A stretch of 57,702 bases of DNA from a bacterium (lineage in GTDB: Bacteria > Hinthialibacterota > Hinthialibacteria > Hinthialibacterales > Hinthialibacteraceae), in the NCBI GenBank assembly GCA_016125385.1, contig WGLV01000052.1, forward strand, positions 1 through 57,702, read 5' to 3'. Made by a program: the position numbers and the translations under genes. Positions 28,586-38,373 of this stretch are shown here, one piece after another. Position 1 is the stretch's first letter; the number at the start of each line of letters is the position of its first letter. The notes beneath the pieces were generated by a model that was not told where the DNA came from, did no database searches, and was given only the letters and a program-made list of their open reading frames with translations.

Positions 28586-28614
28586 AGGGCGATTAAACCT
28601 TCCCCTTCAAAAAT

Positions 28615-28651
28615 AACCGGGTGACGTTCGTATAAGCGTCACCCGGTTTTT
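28615..28651. terminator. Bidirectional intrinsic terminator
   Basis: AACCGGGTGACG (28615-28626) and CGTCACCCGGTT (28637-28648) form a perfect 12-bp stem with a 10-base loop, followed by T5 on plus. The minus-strand side has a weaker T content. It separates the second TA pair from the convergent htpG. Confidence 0.92.
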
Positions 28652-28683
28652 CTTTGTGGAAGTCTGGTTTGATGACGCGGCGG

Positions 28684-30567
28684 TTAATCCTCCAGCGCGC
28701 GTTCGAGAATCCGGTAATTGCGTTGAAGCATCAGGCGCGGGTCGGCTTCAAGCCCCGCCGCGATCAGCGCGCCGTCCAGAATCTGTTCGGCGGCGGTTTT
28801 GAGAAAATCTTCATCCGCGCCCTGCTCGCGCAGCCGGGCGAGCTTGACCATGATGGGGTGGCGCGGGTTGATCTCGAGGTCTTTGCCTTCCTTGATGCCT
28901 TCGCCCTGATTGAGCGATTTCATGATGCGCTGCATGCCGGTCGAAAAATACGCGTCGGGGTTCACCAGCAGCGCCGGGCTGTCGACCAGGCGCTTCGATT
29001 CGCGCACCGCGCCCACCCGGTCGCCCAATACCTCTTTAAACCAGCCCGCCAGCGTCTGCGCTTCGTCTTTATTGAGACCGGCGTCTTCGCTTTCGGGTTC
29101 GTCTTCTTTTTTGTCTTCGGGCAGGTCGAGATCGGCGCGATCGACCGGAACGATGTCTTTGCCGTCGAATTCGCGCAACGCGCTGAGTACGAATTCATCG
29201 ACCGGTTCATAGGTGAACAGCACCTCGATTCCATGCTTGCGGAAGGTTTCCATGTAGGGGCTGTTTTCGACGACGGCGCGGTTGGGGCCGTAGGCGTAAT
29301 AGATTTTGTTCTGCCCGGCGGCGGTTCGCGCGGCGTAATCGGCCAGCGAAACCAGATCGCCCGCCGCGCCGTTCGACGACTCGAAACGCAACAGCGGGGC
29401 GAGGTCGCCGCGATACTCATGATCGGTGGCTACGCCCTCCTTGATGAAGATGCCGAAGGTCTTCCAGAACGCGGCGTATTTCTCAGGCTCTTTCTCGGCG
29501 GTTTCGGCGAAAAATTTGATCAGACGCGCCGTGACGACCTTTTTCAGTTTCATCACCAACGCGTTGTTCTGCATGGTCTCGCGCGAGATGTTGAGCGGCA
29601 GATCTTCGCTGTCGACCACGCCTTTTACGAAGCGCATCCATTCAGGCAGGATGGCCTTGCAGTGCTCCTGAATCAGCACCTTGCGGCAATAGAGGCTTAC
29701 GCCGGGGTCCATCTTGCCGAAGCCCATGCGCTCGAAATTGTCTTGCGGTACGAACAACAGCGCGTGAATCATCAGCGGCGCGTCGGCGCTGAAATGCAGC
29801 CGCAGGCTGGGGTTTTGAAACTCGTTGGCGATGAATTTGAAAAATTCGTTGTATTCCTCGTCTTTGACGTCGCTTTTGTTGCGCGTCCAGATCGCCTGCA
29901 CGGTGTTGACCTTGTCGCCGTTCACCAGAATGGGGAACGGGACGAAGTTGGAATACTGGCGGATGATGGTTTTGATCCGGTCTTTCGAGGCGAATTCGTG
30001 GGCGTCTTCACGCAGGTGAAGCGTGATGCGCGTCCCGCGCGAGAGGGCGGGAGCGGGCGCGAGGGTATATTCGCCGGCGCCGTCCGAGCGCCATTCGACG
30101 CCGCGCGCTTCGGGGCGCAGCGAGCGCGTCTGAACCGTCACTTCGTCAGCCGCCATAAACGCCGAATAAAAACCCACGCCGAACTGGCCGATCAGCTGCA
30201 CGTCGTTCGCCGCGTTTTCGCGCAGCTTCTGAATAAACTCGCGCGAGCCGGAATGGGCGATGGAGCCGAGGTTTTCGACGATTTCGTCTTCGGTCATGCC
30301 GATGCCCGCGTCGGAGATGGTGACGGTTTTGGCGTCTTCATCGACGTCGACGCGAATCTCCAGCGGAAGATCGGGGTCGGCGATCTCGGCGTTGTTCAGC
30401 TTTTCATAGCGCAGCTTTTCGAGCGCGTCAGCCGCGTTGGAGATCAACTCGCGCACGAAGATCTCGCGGTGCGTGTAAAGCGAGTGAATAACGATATCGA
30501 GAACGTGTTTGACGTCGGCCTGAAACGCTTTGCGTTGTACGGACTGGTTTTCAGTCGATTGGGTCAT
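28684..30567 (-). CDS. htpG: Hsp90-family chaperone HtpG
   Basis: Cytosolic ATP-dependent chaperone dimer. 627 residues, close to the bacterial norm. The N-terminal ATPase has FVRELISNAADALEKLRY (ATP-lid start, catalytic Glu), DAGIGMTEDEIVENLGSIAHSGS and the GxxGxG-type loop QLIGQFGVGFYSAFM. The middle domain shows VDSEDLPLNISRETMQ with the conserved Arg, and the C-terminal part carries the dimerisation region. ATG 30567 has AGGAGG upstream (8-base spacer). It is isolated: the bidirectional terminator lies 32 bases past its stop and the DUF4159 gene is upstream on the same strand with a 134-base gap. No damage is seen. Confidence 0.98.
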   Translation of the reverse strand: MTQSTENQSVQRKAFQADVKHVLDIVIHSLYTHREIFVRELISNAADALEKLRYEKLNNAEIADPDLPLEIRVDVDEDAKTVTISDAGIGMTEDEIVENLGSIAHSGSREFIQKLRENAANDVQLIGQFGVGFYSAFMAADEVTVQTRSLRPEARGVEWRSDGAGEYTLAPAPALSRGTRITLHLREDAHEFASKDRIKTIIRQYSNFVPFPILVNGDKVNTVQAIWTRNKSDVKDEEYNEFFKFIANEFQNPSLRLHFSADAPLMIHALLFVPQDNFERMGFGKMDPGVSLYCRKVLIQEHCKAILPEWMRFVKGVVDSEDLPLNISRETMQNNALVMKLKKVVTARLIKFFAETAEKEPEKYAAFWKTFGIFIKEGVATDHEYRGDLAPLLRFESSNGAAGDLVSLADYAARTAAGQNKIYYAYGPNRAVVENSPYMETFRKHGIEVLFTYEPVDEFVLSALREFDGKDIVPVDRADLDLPEDKKEDEPESEDAGLNKDEAQTLAGWFKEVLGDRVGAVRESKRLVDSPALLVNPDAYFSTGMQRIMKSLNQGEGIKEGKDLEINPRHPIMVKLARLREQGADEDFLKTAAEQILDGALIAAGLEADPRLMLQRNYRILERALED

Positions 30568-30701
30568 GACGAGGCCCTCCTGACGATGGTGGATAGGTTC
30601 AACAGCGGTAAGTATTGTAGCCAGCCAGTCGTGAGAGTGAATCTCTTTTAACCACTGGTATGGCCAGGGTCAATTCAAAAGAAAGCGTAAAAGAGCGTTT
30701 C

Positions 30702-31376
30702 TCAGTTCGACAGCGCGAAGAGCATGACGTCGATGCCCATTTTCATCGCGGTTTCGCGGATCTCGGGGCCGTCGGCGGGGTGAACGCCCGCGCTCTCCAT
30801 GCCGTCGCCGATGTTGCTCTCATACGAATAGATCACGGCGAGGCGGCCATTCAGATAGAGGCCGAACAGCTGAGGCGGCTTGCCGTCGTGTTCGTGAATC
30901 TTGGGCAGACCGGCGGGAAACTGGTAATACTGGTGAAAGATCGGGTGATCGGCGGGCAGCGGCGTTAACTCCTGACCGGGAAAGACGCGGCTCATCTCTT
31001 TCATGAATGAATCGTGCAGACCGTAATCGTCGTCCGCCCACAAAAAACCGCCGCGCTCGAAATATTGGCGCAACAGCCTGACTTCCTGTTCGGTGAAGCG
31101 CACCGTGCCGTGTCCCGTCATGTAGAGCATGGGGAAGTTGAAGATGTCGGGATCGCCAGGCTCGATGACGGTCTCTTTGTCCGCCGTGGGGATCCCCAGC
31201 CGGGTGCGCAGCTCGCGCAGCAGGTTGGAGAGCGAGGTCTTGTCGCTGTACCAGTCGCCTCCGCCGCCATATTTGAGCATGCCGATGGTGACCAGCGAAT
31301 CGGGCTGGGCGTGAGCGCCGGGGGTGAAGCACGCCAGCAGAAGCGCGGCGGCGAGAGTTCGTACAATCCAATTCAT
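30702..31376 (-). CDS. DUF4159 domain exported protein
   Basis: 224 residues: signal peptide (VRTLAAALLLACFTPGAHA), then the DUF4159 pattern VTIGMLKYGGGGDWYSDKTSLSNLLRELR, DIFNFPMLYMTGHGTVRFTEQEVRLLRQYFERGGFLWADDDYG, RVFPGQELTPLPADHPIFHQYYQF and IYSYESNIGDGME. The domain folds like glutamine amidotransferase class I/ThuA relatives and occurs in exported or membrane-linked proteins of Planctomycetota and Gammaproteobacteria; its biochemical role is unknown. It follows thpR by 8 bases on the same strand, so it is probably co-transcribed with that RNA-modification-related gene by chance of packing rather than function. Confidence 0.92.
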   Translation of the reverse strand: MNWIVRTLAAALLLACFTPGAHAQPDSLVTIGMLKYGGGGDWYSDKTSLSNLLRELRTRLGIPTADKETVIEPGDPDIFNFPMLYMTGHGTVRFTEQEVRLLRQYFERGGFLWADDDYGLHDSFMKEMSRVFPGQELTPLPADHPIFHQYYQFPAGLPKIHEHDGKPPQLFGLYLNGRLAVIYSYESNIGDGMESAGVHPADGPEIRETAMKMGIDVMLFALSN

Positions 31377-31384
31377 AGCCTGAT

Positions 31385-31939
31385 TTATCCTGTCAGTGAA
31401 AATTTCGCCCGTTCCGTATAGATTGCGCCGGTGGGGTCGAGCCGGCTTTCCATCAGATAAAACGCATCGGCGGTCATGCGGGTGACGGATACGCTGTGGC
31501 TCTCTTTGCGCCGCAAATAGGCGTTGCGCCCGCGTTGTCCGCGTCCGATGGTGAGATGCGGCGTGAACGGCTTCTTACCATCGTATGACACGCCGGCCGC
31601 GTCAAGCGCCTCACGGATGGCGGATTCCAGCGCGGTCAGCGCTGCGGCGCCGCGTTCCACGCCTACCCACAACACCGCCAGCGGTCCACGCGGCGGAAAC
31701 TGGCCCACGCCCTTCAACTCTATCTCAAACGGCGAAAACGCCGCCGCCACGGCGGGCAGCGTTTTCACCAGCGCGGCTTCGGTCTCCGGTTCGATCTCGC
31801 CGAGAAACTTCAGCGTGAGGTGGCAGCTCTCGGGCCGGGTGAACCGAACGCCCTCCGCGTCGGCGCGCAGGCTTTGTTGCAGCGCGCCGATCGCGCCGCG
31901 GCCTTCCGGCGTCAGGTTGATGGAAAGAAACGCTCGCAT
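31385..31939 (-). CDS. thpR: RNA 2',3'-cyclic phosphodiesterase
   Basis: 184 residues of the 2H phosphoesterase superfamily: MRAFLSINLTPEGR start, then two H-x-T-x motifs (HLTLKFLGEI at about 45 and HLTIGRGQR at about 130), which provide the two catalytic histidines. LAVLWVGVERG is the intervening core strand. ThpR (formerly LigT) opens 2',3'-cyclic phosphates and can ligate tRNA halves in vitro. It is the first gene of a two-gene minus-strand unit with DUF4159; the divergent GT39-like gene starts 67 bases away. Complete and of normal length. Confidence 0.95.
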   Translation of the reverse strand: MRAFLSINLTPEGRGAIGALQQSLRADAEGVRFTRPESCHLTLKFLGEIEPETEAALVKTLPAVAAAFSPFEIELKGVGQFPPRGPLAVLWVGVERGAAALTALESAIREALDAAGVSYDGKKPFTPHLTIGRGQRGRNAYLRRKESHSVSVTRMTADAFYLMESRLDPTGAIYTERAKFSLTG

Positions 31940-32006
31940 GCTGATAATCGCCGCTAATCTTATGTATGATGAACGCTATAGCTCATTGTATCGAGTGTGA
32001 CGGTTG

Positions 32007-33746
32007 ATGACGAGGCGAAGCGATTCCTTTTTGCCGGACGGCCCCGCGTCCGCCATCGCGGCGGGTGCGCTCTTGTGCGCCGCGCTCTCCGCCGCCGCGT
32101 GCGGCTGGGCGGCGGCGTATTCATCCCGCGCGGGTTATTGGGCGGCGTTCATTTTCTGGATTCTGTTTTTCGTTCTGACCGCGCTGGCGAGCCGCCGCTG
32201 GCTCGCCAGCCTGCTGATCCGCGCGCGCGAGGCGAACTGGCTGCCGCTGGCGGGCTTGATCGTCCTGTCGCTGGGTACAAGCCTCTATCGATTAAGCGCG
32301 ATTCCTTACAGCGTACATGGCGACGAGGGCATGGTTGGGTTGGCGGCGCGGCGTCTGTTGCATGGCGGCGCCGAAACGTTTTTTTCGTCGTCGTGGTATT
32401 TTCTCCCCCAATTCTTTTTTTCGATTCCAGCGATGTCGATGGCGCTGTTCGGCGATTCGCTTTTCGGGCTGCGCTTGAGCGCGGCGGTGACGGGTGCGCT
32501 CAGCGTGGTCCCCGTTTACCTGCTGGCCCGGCGCTGGTGGAGCGAATGGCCCGCGCTGGCGGCCTGCGTGCTGATGGTCTCCAATCCGTGGTTTCAGTTT
32601 CTCTCACGTTTCGGCGGTCAGTATGTACAGGCGGCTTTTTTTACCGTATGGCTGCTCTGGTTGTGGGAGGAGAACCGCGAGCGCCCTTCGATGGCGGCCC
32701 GAGCCTGGGCGGGTGCGTGGATGGGCCTCGCCATGCAGTCGTATCAGGCGTGTCACCTGCTGCCGTTGCTGTGGATCGCCTCGGCGCTGGGGCTGGCGGC
32801 GGCGCGTCGCAACGCGTATGAACTCGCGGCGAACGTACTGATCCCGCTGGTGTTTATGATCGCCTGCCTGGGGCCGCTGATGGCGCATGACTGGATGAAG
32901 AACGGCAAGATGGAATTTCTGTTTTCACGCGCCGATTCAGTCAGTCTGTTCAGCCAGTCTGGTTGGAACCGCATGAAAGATGAATACGGCGCTGAACGCG
33001 GCGCGGCCGCCATCCTCATGAATCAGGCCGAACGCGCCTGGCTGGCCCCGCTGGCGTTTCTCGACCGCAGCGGCCAATATGGCGCGCGAACGCCCATGCT
33101 GGGCTGGCTCGCGGGCGTTCCGTTTGTATTAGGCGCGGCGGCGGCGTTGACGCGCGGGCGTGGGGCGCGGGGGCTCGCCGCTTTTCTCTGGCTGGCGGCG
33201 ATTCTGACGGCGGGCGGCGCGCTCACCATCGACGATCCGTTTTACCCAAGGTTGGCGGGCGGGGCGGGATTGCTTTTTCTCACCATCGCGGGCGGGTTCG
33301 CCGCGCTGGAGCGGTTCTCGGGGGCGCGGATCAGAGCCGCGCGTTGGCTGATCGCCGCGATGACGCTGGCGGCTACGGTGATGCAGCTGCACGCGTTCTT
33401 TTACGGCTACGCCCGGCGAGACGCGCCGCTGATGGTTCACTATCCCCAGACCCGGTTGGCGTACTGGATCGCCGCGCAACCCGCCGGGACGAGCGTCTTC
33501 GTGATCGCGGGGCCGCACGGCTCGTTTCAGAGCGGCACGGTCCGCTTCCTCGCACCGGACGCGCGGGGGCGCGACGTGGCGAGCGCGGCGGAGATTCCCA
33601 TGCCGCCCGGACCGGCGGCGGCCATCGTCGACCCCACCCGCAAGAGCGAGCTGCCCGCATTGCTCGATCGCTTCCCCGATGCGAAGGTCGATCTGCATCG
33701 TAACCCGCGCGGCGATCTGTTATTTTATAGTGTGGAATTAAAGTGA
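32007..33746 (+). CDS. GT39/ArnT-like membrane glycosyltransferase
   Basis: 579 residues with about a dozen hydrophobic segments from residue 15 on. The first extracytoplasmic loop holds YSVHGDEGMVGLAARRLL, matching the acidic catalytic loop of GT-C family 39 enzymes (ArnT, PMT), and SSWYFLPQFFFSIPAM continues that region. A soluble C-terminal ~110 residues follows the last helix. Such enzymes transfer sugars from lipid carriers to lipid A, protein or other acceptors in the periplasm. The ATG at 32007 is used rather than the TTG codon just before it. It is divergent from thpR and convergent with the GAF/HD gene. The donor and acceptor cannot be told. Confidence 0.8.
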   Translation: MTRRSDSFLPDGPASAIAAGALLCAALSAAACGWAAAYSSRAGYWAAFIFWILFFVLTALASRRWLASLLIRAREANWLPLAGLIVLSLGTSLYRLSAIPYSVHGDEGMVGLAARRLLHGGAETFFSSSWYFLPQFFFSIPAMSMALFGDSLFGLRLSAAVTGALSVVPVYLLARRWWSEWPALAACVLMVSNPWFQFLSRFGGQYVQAAFFTVWLLWLWEENRERPSMAARAWAGAWMGLAMQSYQACHLLPLLWIASALGLAAARRNAYELAANVLIPLVFMIACLGPLMAHDWMKNGKMEFLFSRADSVSLFSQSGWNRMKDEYGAERGAAAILMNQAERAWLAPLAFLDRSGQYGARTPMLGWLAGVPFVLGAAAALTRGRGARGLAAFLWLAAILTAGGALTIDDPFYPRLAGGAGLLFLTIAGGFAALERFSGARIRAARWLIAAMTLAATVMQLHAFFYGYARRDAPLMVHYPQTRLAYWIAAQPAGTSVFVIAGPHGSFQSGTVRFLAPDARGRDVASAAEIPMPPGPAAAIVDPTRKSELPALLDRFPDAKVDLHRNPRGDLLFYSVELK

Positions 33747-33751
33747 TGGGT

Positions 33752-35743
33752 CTACGATTCTTCTTTGGTGAGTTCGTCTATGGCTTCGCGCAGCGCCTCG
33801 ACCACGTCGGGGTCGTAACTTTTATTCGCCAGGCGGGCCAAAACGCGAAACGCGTGTCCCAACGTGGCGGGGCTCTCGTCGGCGACGTTCCCCGAGCGGT
33901 TCAGCAGCGTGGAAAACGCGTTCGCCACCGCCACTACCCGCGAACCGAGCGGAATCTCGCGCCCCTTTAACTGGTCGGGGTAGCCCTCGCCGTTCCATAA
34001 TTCATTCACGTGATACACGATTCGGCCCACGTCGTCTGACAGCCCGAGGCTTTCGACCACGCGCAGGCTGAGCCGCGGCCCCTTGCGGCGCTGTTCTTCA
34101 TACGAGCCGTTTTCACTGTTGAAGGTGCGCAACATACCGGTTTCGTGCAACAGCGCCGCGTAGACGACGTACTGCGCCTCGCTTTCGCCCATCTGCAACC
34201 GGCGGCTGATGCGTTCGGCCCAGCGGCAGGCGATTTCGGTGACGCCCGCGCGCGCCGGGTCCTGGGTTTCGATCAGGTTGGCGATGCTTTTAAGCGCCTT
34301 GATGGTGAAGACGCGCTCGCCCTCATGGATGCGCGCGTTCTGAATCGCCAACACCGCCTGCTCGGCGAAGGTGACCAGAATTTCGCGGTCGCCCGGGGTA
34401 AAGTCGCCCCGCTTGCCCGTCACCATGATGACGCCCTCGATGTCGGTGTCGAACAGCGCCACCGCCAGGTACGACTCAGAGGGGTAGGTCTCGCCGTTTT
34501 CGCCCCAGGGACGCGAATCGACCTCGGGATGAAAGAGCACCGGGTTAAAGTTTTCAGCGACCCATCCCGCCAGGCCTTCGCCCACCCGGGTGGGGCGTGC
34601 GCCCGCTTCGTCCTGATCCAGCCCCAGCGCCACTTTGGGAATCAGCGTCTCTCTTTCATCGTCGCACAGCAGAATCGCGCATTTTTTCGCTTGCAGCAGT
34701 TGCAGCGTCAATTGGCCGATCTTGGGCAGGATCTCGCTGGTGGTGAAGGTCGACGAAATCAGCCGGTGGACGAGGTGAATGGTGGAAAGCGCCTTGTGAC
34801 GCTTTTTCATACGTTCGAGCGTAAGGGCGTAATCGAGCGCCGCCGCGCCGCCCACCGCCAGCAGGCGGATCAGGTTCTGTTTGACCAGCGACATCGACTC
34901 AAGCATTTCGTCGCAGGTAATGAACAACCCGATCACCGAGGCGTTGCGGATGAATGGAATCGACCAGCACGGTGCGCCGGCCGCGACCGGGTGATGAAGT
35001 TCGTTCAAGGCGGTGATGATCCAGCGGCGCAACGGATCGTCTTCCGGCAGAGCGCATAATCCCGGCGAGTCGGCGGAGTGAGGCAACGAGTAATCGTAAC
35101 GGCTGATCTTGAGGTCGCGCCGCCTGATCAATCCGGCGGGGTAGTTTTTCACGTGCGCGGGGAAGAAGTCTCCGTCTTCGTCGACCAGGAGAATCACGCT
35201 GCGGGTGACGCCGAGCGAGCGGCATAACGTATCGGTCTGGCGTTGTAACAGATGATCGAGCTCAACCAGCGTGATGGTTTCAGCGAGGATCGAATGAACC
35301 AGTTCGAGATCGTCGTGATCTTCAAGCGCGCCCGCCAGCAGGGCGAAATACCCTTCGATCATAATCAGAATTTTGGTCAGCACCGGGCGCTGCCTGGTTG
35401 AGAGGTTGCTTACGCCAAGCCCGCCCAACAGCCGCCCGCGCAGACGGAAGCCGACGAAGCCCTCCAGAACGCCCTTCGACGCGCGGGTGACGACCGCCTG
35501 GTTCGCGGCCTTTTTCAACAGGGGGTCGGCTTTGAGGTCGGCGGGGGCGCCGTCATCTTCTCCGTTGCGGCGGCGGGGCGCGGCGCCTTCAGCGGGAAAG
35601 GGCAGGCGGCGCATGCGTTCGTTCGCGATCCACCACGCCGCTTCGGGCAACAGCGCGCTCATGGCCTGTTGCAGCGCGACGATGTACGGATTCGACGCGA
35701 CGTCGGCGAAGCGAAGCAGATGGGAGAGATCGTGATCGGTCAT
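33752..35743 (-). CDS. GAF-domain protein with degenerate HD-GYP domain
   Basis: 663 residues. An N-terminal region (1-140) is unassigned; a first GAF-like domain (about 160-310; TLCRSLGVTRSVILLVDEDGDFF, CWSIPFIRNASVIGLFITCDE) and a second (about 330-480; LTLQLLQAKKCAILLCDDERETL, GEGLAGWVAENFNPVLF, LVTFAEQAVLAIQNARIHE) follow. The C-terminal ~180 residues match HD-GYP: YAALLHETGM where HDxGK is expected, VYHVNELWNGEGYPDQLKGREIPLGSRVVAVANAF. The His-Asp metal pair is His-Glu, and the HH of the HHExxDGxGYP stretch is HV, though GYP stays. Cyclic-di-GMP hydrolysis is therefore doubtful. The gene overlaps glnD by 4 bases, so it is translationally coupled and probably works in the same signalling. 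Confidence 0.85.
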   Translation of the reverse strand: MTDHDLSHLLRFADVASNPYIVALQQAMSALLPEAAWWIANERMRRLPFPAEGAAPRRRNGEDDGAPADLKADPLLKKAANQAVVTRASKGVLEGFVGFRLRGRLLGGLGVSNLSTRQRPVLTKILIMIEGYFALLAGALEDHDDLELVHSILAETITLVELDHLLQRQTDTLCRSLGVTRSVILLVDEDGDFFPAHVKNYPAGLIRRRDLKISRYDYSLPHSADSPGLCALPEDDPLRRWIITALNELHHPVAAGAPCWSIPFIRNASVIGLFITCDEMLESMSLVKQNLIRLLAVGGAAALDYALTLERMKKRHKALSTIHLVHRLISSTFTTSEILPKIGQLTLQLLQAKKCAILLCDDERETLIPKVALGLDQDEAGARPTRVGEGLAGWVAENFNPVLFHPEVDSRPWGENGETYPSESYLAVALFDTDIEGVIMVTGKRGDFTPGDREILVTFAEQAVLAIQNARIHEGERVFTIKALKSIANLIETQDPARAGVTEIACRWAERISRRLQMGESEAQYVVYAALLHETGMLRTFNSENGSYEEQRRKGPRLSLRVVESLGLSDDVGRIVYHVNELWNGEGYPDQLKGREIPLGSRVVAVANAFSTLLNRSGNVADESPATLGHAFRVLARLANKSYDPDVVEALREAIDELTKEES

Positions 35744-38373
35744 GACGGATTGTCTGAATTCAACATTGCTTCCAGCGAGCTCTTGAGCGAATCAAGCGCT
35801 TCGGAACCGGAGATTTTATCGCCCGCGCTGTCGGTGATGTAAAACACGTCGATGACGCGGTTGCCCTGGGTGACGATGCGGGCGAAGTCGATGTTCATAT
35901 TCATGCTGGAGATCACCGAGGTGGTCTTCTGTAACAGCCCGCGCTGATCGACGCAGTGCATTTCGAGAATGGTGAAGCGGGCGGAGGCATCGTTGAGAAT
36001 TTTGACGCGGTTCTTGAAACTGCTGCGGCCCAGCACCGTCTTTTTCGATGAAGCCGGCAACTTGGGCAACTCGCCTTCTTTGACGATCAGCGCGGCGACG
36101 CGGTCGGTCAGCAGCTTTTCGCGCATTTCGGCGATCTCGCCGCCGATCTCGTCCGATACCACGATATTGTTGGCCACCAGGCCGTCGGTGCGGGTGTTGA
36201 GATTGGCCTCGATGATGCTGAAGTTTTCAAGCATGATCGCCGTGCAGATGCGGTTGAACAGCCCCACCTTGTCGCGGCAGACGATGGCCATGTTGCGGCA
36301 CGTGGGGTCGACGTGCGGCGAGATCGTCACCACGGGTTTCGTCCCGTCGAAGCGGGCGATCAGGGCCAGATGGTGTTCGATGGTCTCGCGGCTCTGATGA
36401 AGCAGATAACTGGGTGGCAGGCGGTTGAGGTGTTCCTGCACGTCGAGTGAGTTGAACGTCTTCGACAGATCGCGGATCAGGGCTTCTTTCCGGGTGAGTG
36501 CGCGCGCCTGGCGCTCTTCTTTCGTGGGGGCGTCGCTGACGAAAACGTCGCGCGCCGCGAGGTACAACTGCCAGAGCAGGTTGTTTTTCCACTCGGTCAT
36601 CGAGTCTTTCGAAACCGATTGGATGTCGACGTACGAGAGCAGATACATCATGTCGAGCTCTTCCTGCGAATCGAAGGCGTCGCAGAAGTCGGCGGTGACG
36701 TCGGGATCCGACATGTCGCGGTGTTGAGCGATGTGGCTCATCAACAGGTGATTGCGGATCAGAAACGCAAGCTGATTGAACTGTTTTTCGGGGAGGCGGA
36801 TGCGGCGGCCGATGTCGCCCGCCAGCCGCGCGCCTCGGATCGAATGGTCTTCTTCCGTTCCCTTGCCGACGTCGTGCAACAGCACGGCCAGACGCAACAC
36901 CGCGCGGTTTTTACACTCGCGCCAGAGCTGGGCGCGCTCGCGATGAAACGAATGAGGATCTTCGTCAAGCGTTTCGAGATTTTTCAGGCAGAGCAGCGAG
37001 TGTTCGTCGACGGTGAACTTGTGCGCCAGATCGTATCGCACCAGATAGGCGATGCCTTTCCATTCAGGAAAGATGCGCTCCAGCACGCCGGTCTCGCGCA
37101 TCGCCGCCAGCGATTCATGAATGGAAACCGGAAGCGAAAAATAGCGCTGCAGGAGGCCCGCGTTCTGCCGGTCGTGACGAAACGCCTGATCGATCAGATC
37201 GAGGTTGTCGCGCACCCCGCGCAGGGTTTCAACCGACAGGTTACAGTGATGCACCGCCGAATGGATAAAGGCCATCAACAGGCGTTGAGGGTTGTGTTCA
37301 AAAAAGTGAAGGTTGGGCGGGATCTGAATCTCGTGTTCCTGAATAAAAAACCCGTCCGACAGCGGCCGTTTGGCCATCGGCAGCCAGCGCACCCAGAACG
37401 GCTTGGGCCGGCAGCGCTGCGTCATCCGGTCGGCGAATTCGCGCAAGGTGGAGGCGTGCGTGTAATAATCGCGCATCATCTCTTCTTCCGACAGCCGCCC
37501 GTTTCGGTCCTGATACCCCAGCCGGGTTGAAACCTCATGCTGGATGGGCAGAGCGAGGACATCCTGCTCCTTGCCGGTGAGAAAATGCAGGTCGGTGCGC
37601 AGTCTCCACAAAAAAATCAGCGACTGGTCGACGCGATTGATCAGTTCTTCTTCGATGATGCCGGCGCGCTTCATGTGAACCAGCTTGACGGTGTGACCCG
37701 ACAGCAGAGACCCCAGCCACAAACCGAAGTGGTAGTCGCGCAGGCCGCCGGGACTCTCTTTGATATGCGGCTCGGTGATATTGATGGTGTCGCCGTAACG
37801 CTTGTGGCGCTTGTCGCGCTCGCGGATCTTGCCTCGGATGTACTCGGTCCGGTAGCGGCGGCTGTTGCGCCACAGCATGTCCTTGAACTCTTCAAACAGG
37901 CGCCAGTCGCCCGCGAGAAAGCGGCTTTCGGAGAGCGCGCTCTGACTGTGCGGATCGTTGTAGGCCATGTCGAGCGCCTCGCGGAAACTGCGGCAGCAAT
38001 GGCCTACCTGAAAGCCGAGGTCGAACAGGGTTCTGAAAAAGACCTTGACCAGTTCGTTTTCTTCTTTTTTGAGAGAGTGTTGATATAAGAACAGAATGTC
38101 GATGTCGGAATGGGGGTGCATCTCGCGGCGGCCGTAGCCGCCTTGCGCCAGCAACAGCAGATTGGGCGGCATCTCGCCCTGCTGAAGCGATTGATGCAGG
38201 TGGACCGACAGCAGCCGGATCACCATGGTGTCGGTGGCGTTGGTGATCTCGCGGACGATGTCGCGGGGGTCCTCATTACTTTCGTGCAACAGCCGGATGG
38301 TCTGAAGCTCGTCTTTATAATGGGCGTGTATTTTCGCGATTTCCGAATCCAGAGCGGGAAGAAGAGCCGTCAT
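35740..38373 (-). CDS. glnD: PII protein uridylyltransferase/uridylyl-removing enzyme
   Basis: Bifunctional enzyme that uridylylates PII proteins under nitrogen limitation and reverses it when glutamine is high. 877 residues. The nucleotidyltransferase motif lies at 78-94 (GGYGRREMHPHSDIDILF, metal ligands D90 and D92), the HD uridylyl-removing motif near residue 500 (LLHDVGKGTEEDHS), and two ACT domains at about 715-790 (MAIVCRDKVGLFNRICTAIM) and 800-870 (LEMHCVDQRGLLQKTTSVISS) sense glutamine. All key motifs are intact. The downstream gene overlaps it by 4 bases (ATGA). No PII or glutamine synthetase gene is in this window. Confidence 0.97.
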   Translation of the reverse strand: MTALLPALDSEIAKIHAHYKDELQTIRLLHESNEDPRDIVREITNATDTMVIRLLSVHLHQSLQQGEMPPNLLLLAQGGYGRREMHPHSDIDILFLYQHSLKKEENELVKVFFRTLFDLGFQVGHCCRSFREALDMAYNDPHSQSALSESRFLAGDWRLFEEFKDMLWRNSRRYRTEYIRGKIRERDKRHKRYGDTINITEPHIKESPGGLRDYHFGLWLGSLLSGHTVKLVHMKRAGIIEEELINRVDQSLIFLWRLRTDLHFLTGKEQDVLALPIQHEVSTRLGYQDRNGRLSEEEMMRDYYTHASTLREFADRMTQRCRPKPFWVRWLPMAKRPLSDGFFIQEHEIQIPPNLHFFEHNPQRLLMAFIHSAVHHCNLSVETLRGVRDNLDLIDQAFRHDRQNAGLLQRYFSLPVSIHESLAAMRETGVLERIFPEWKGIAYLVRYDLAHKFTVDEHSLLCLKNLETLDEDPHSFHRERAQLWRECKNRAVLRLAVLLHDVGKGTEEDHSIRGARLAGDIGRRIRLPEKQFNQLAFLIRNHLLMSHIAQHRDMSDPDVTADFCDAFDSQEELDMMYLLSYVDIQSVSKDSMTEWKNNLLWQLYLAARDVFVSDAPTKEERQARALTRKEALIRDLSKTFNSLDVQEHLNRLPPSYLLHQSRETIEHHLALIARFDGTKPVVTISPHVDPTCRNMAIVCRDKVGLFNRICTAIMLENFSIIEANLNTRTDGLVANNIVVSDEIGGEIAEMREKLLTDRVAALIVKEGELPKLPASSKKTVLGRSSFKNRVKILNDASARFTILEMHCVDQRGLLQKTTSVISSMNMNIDFARIVTQGNRVIDVFYITDSAGDKISGSEALDSLKSSLEAMLNSDNPS

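Noticed and set aside
28654-30651. 665-residue frame opposite htpG
   Set aside because: Its composition mirrors the htpG codons and it lacks any family motif; htpG itself is complete on the other strand.
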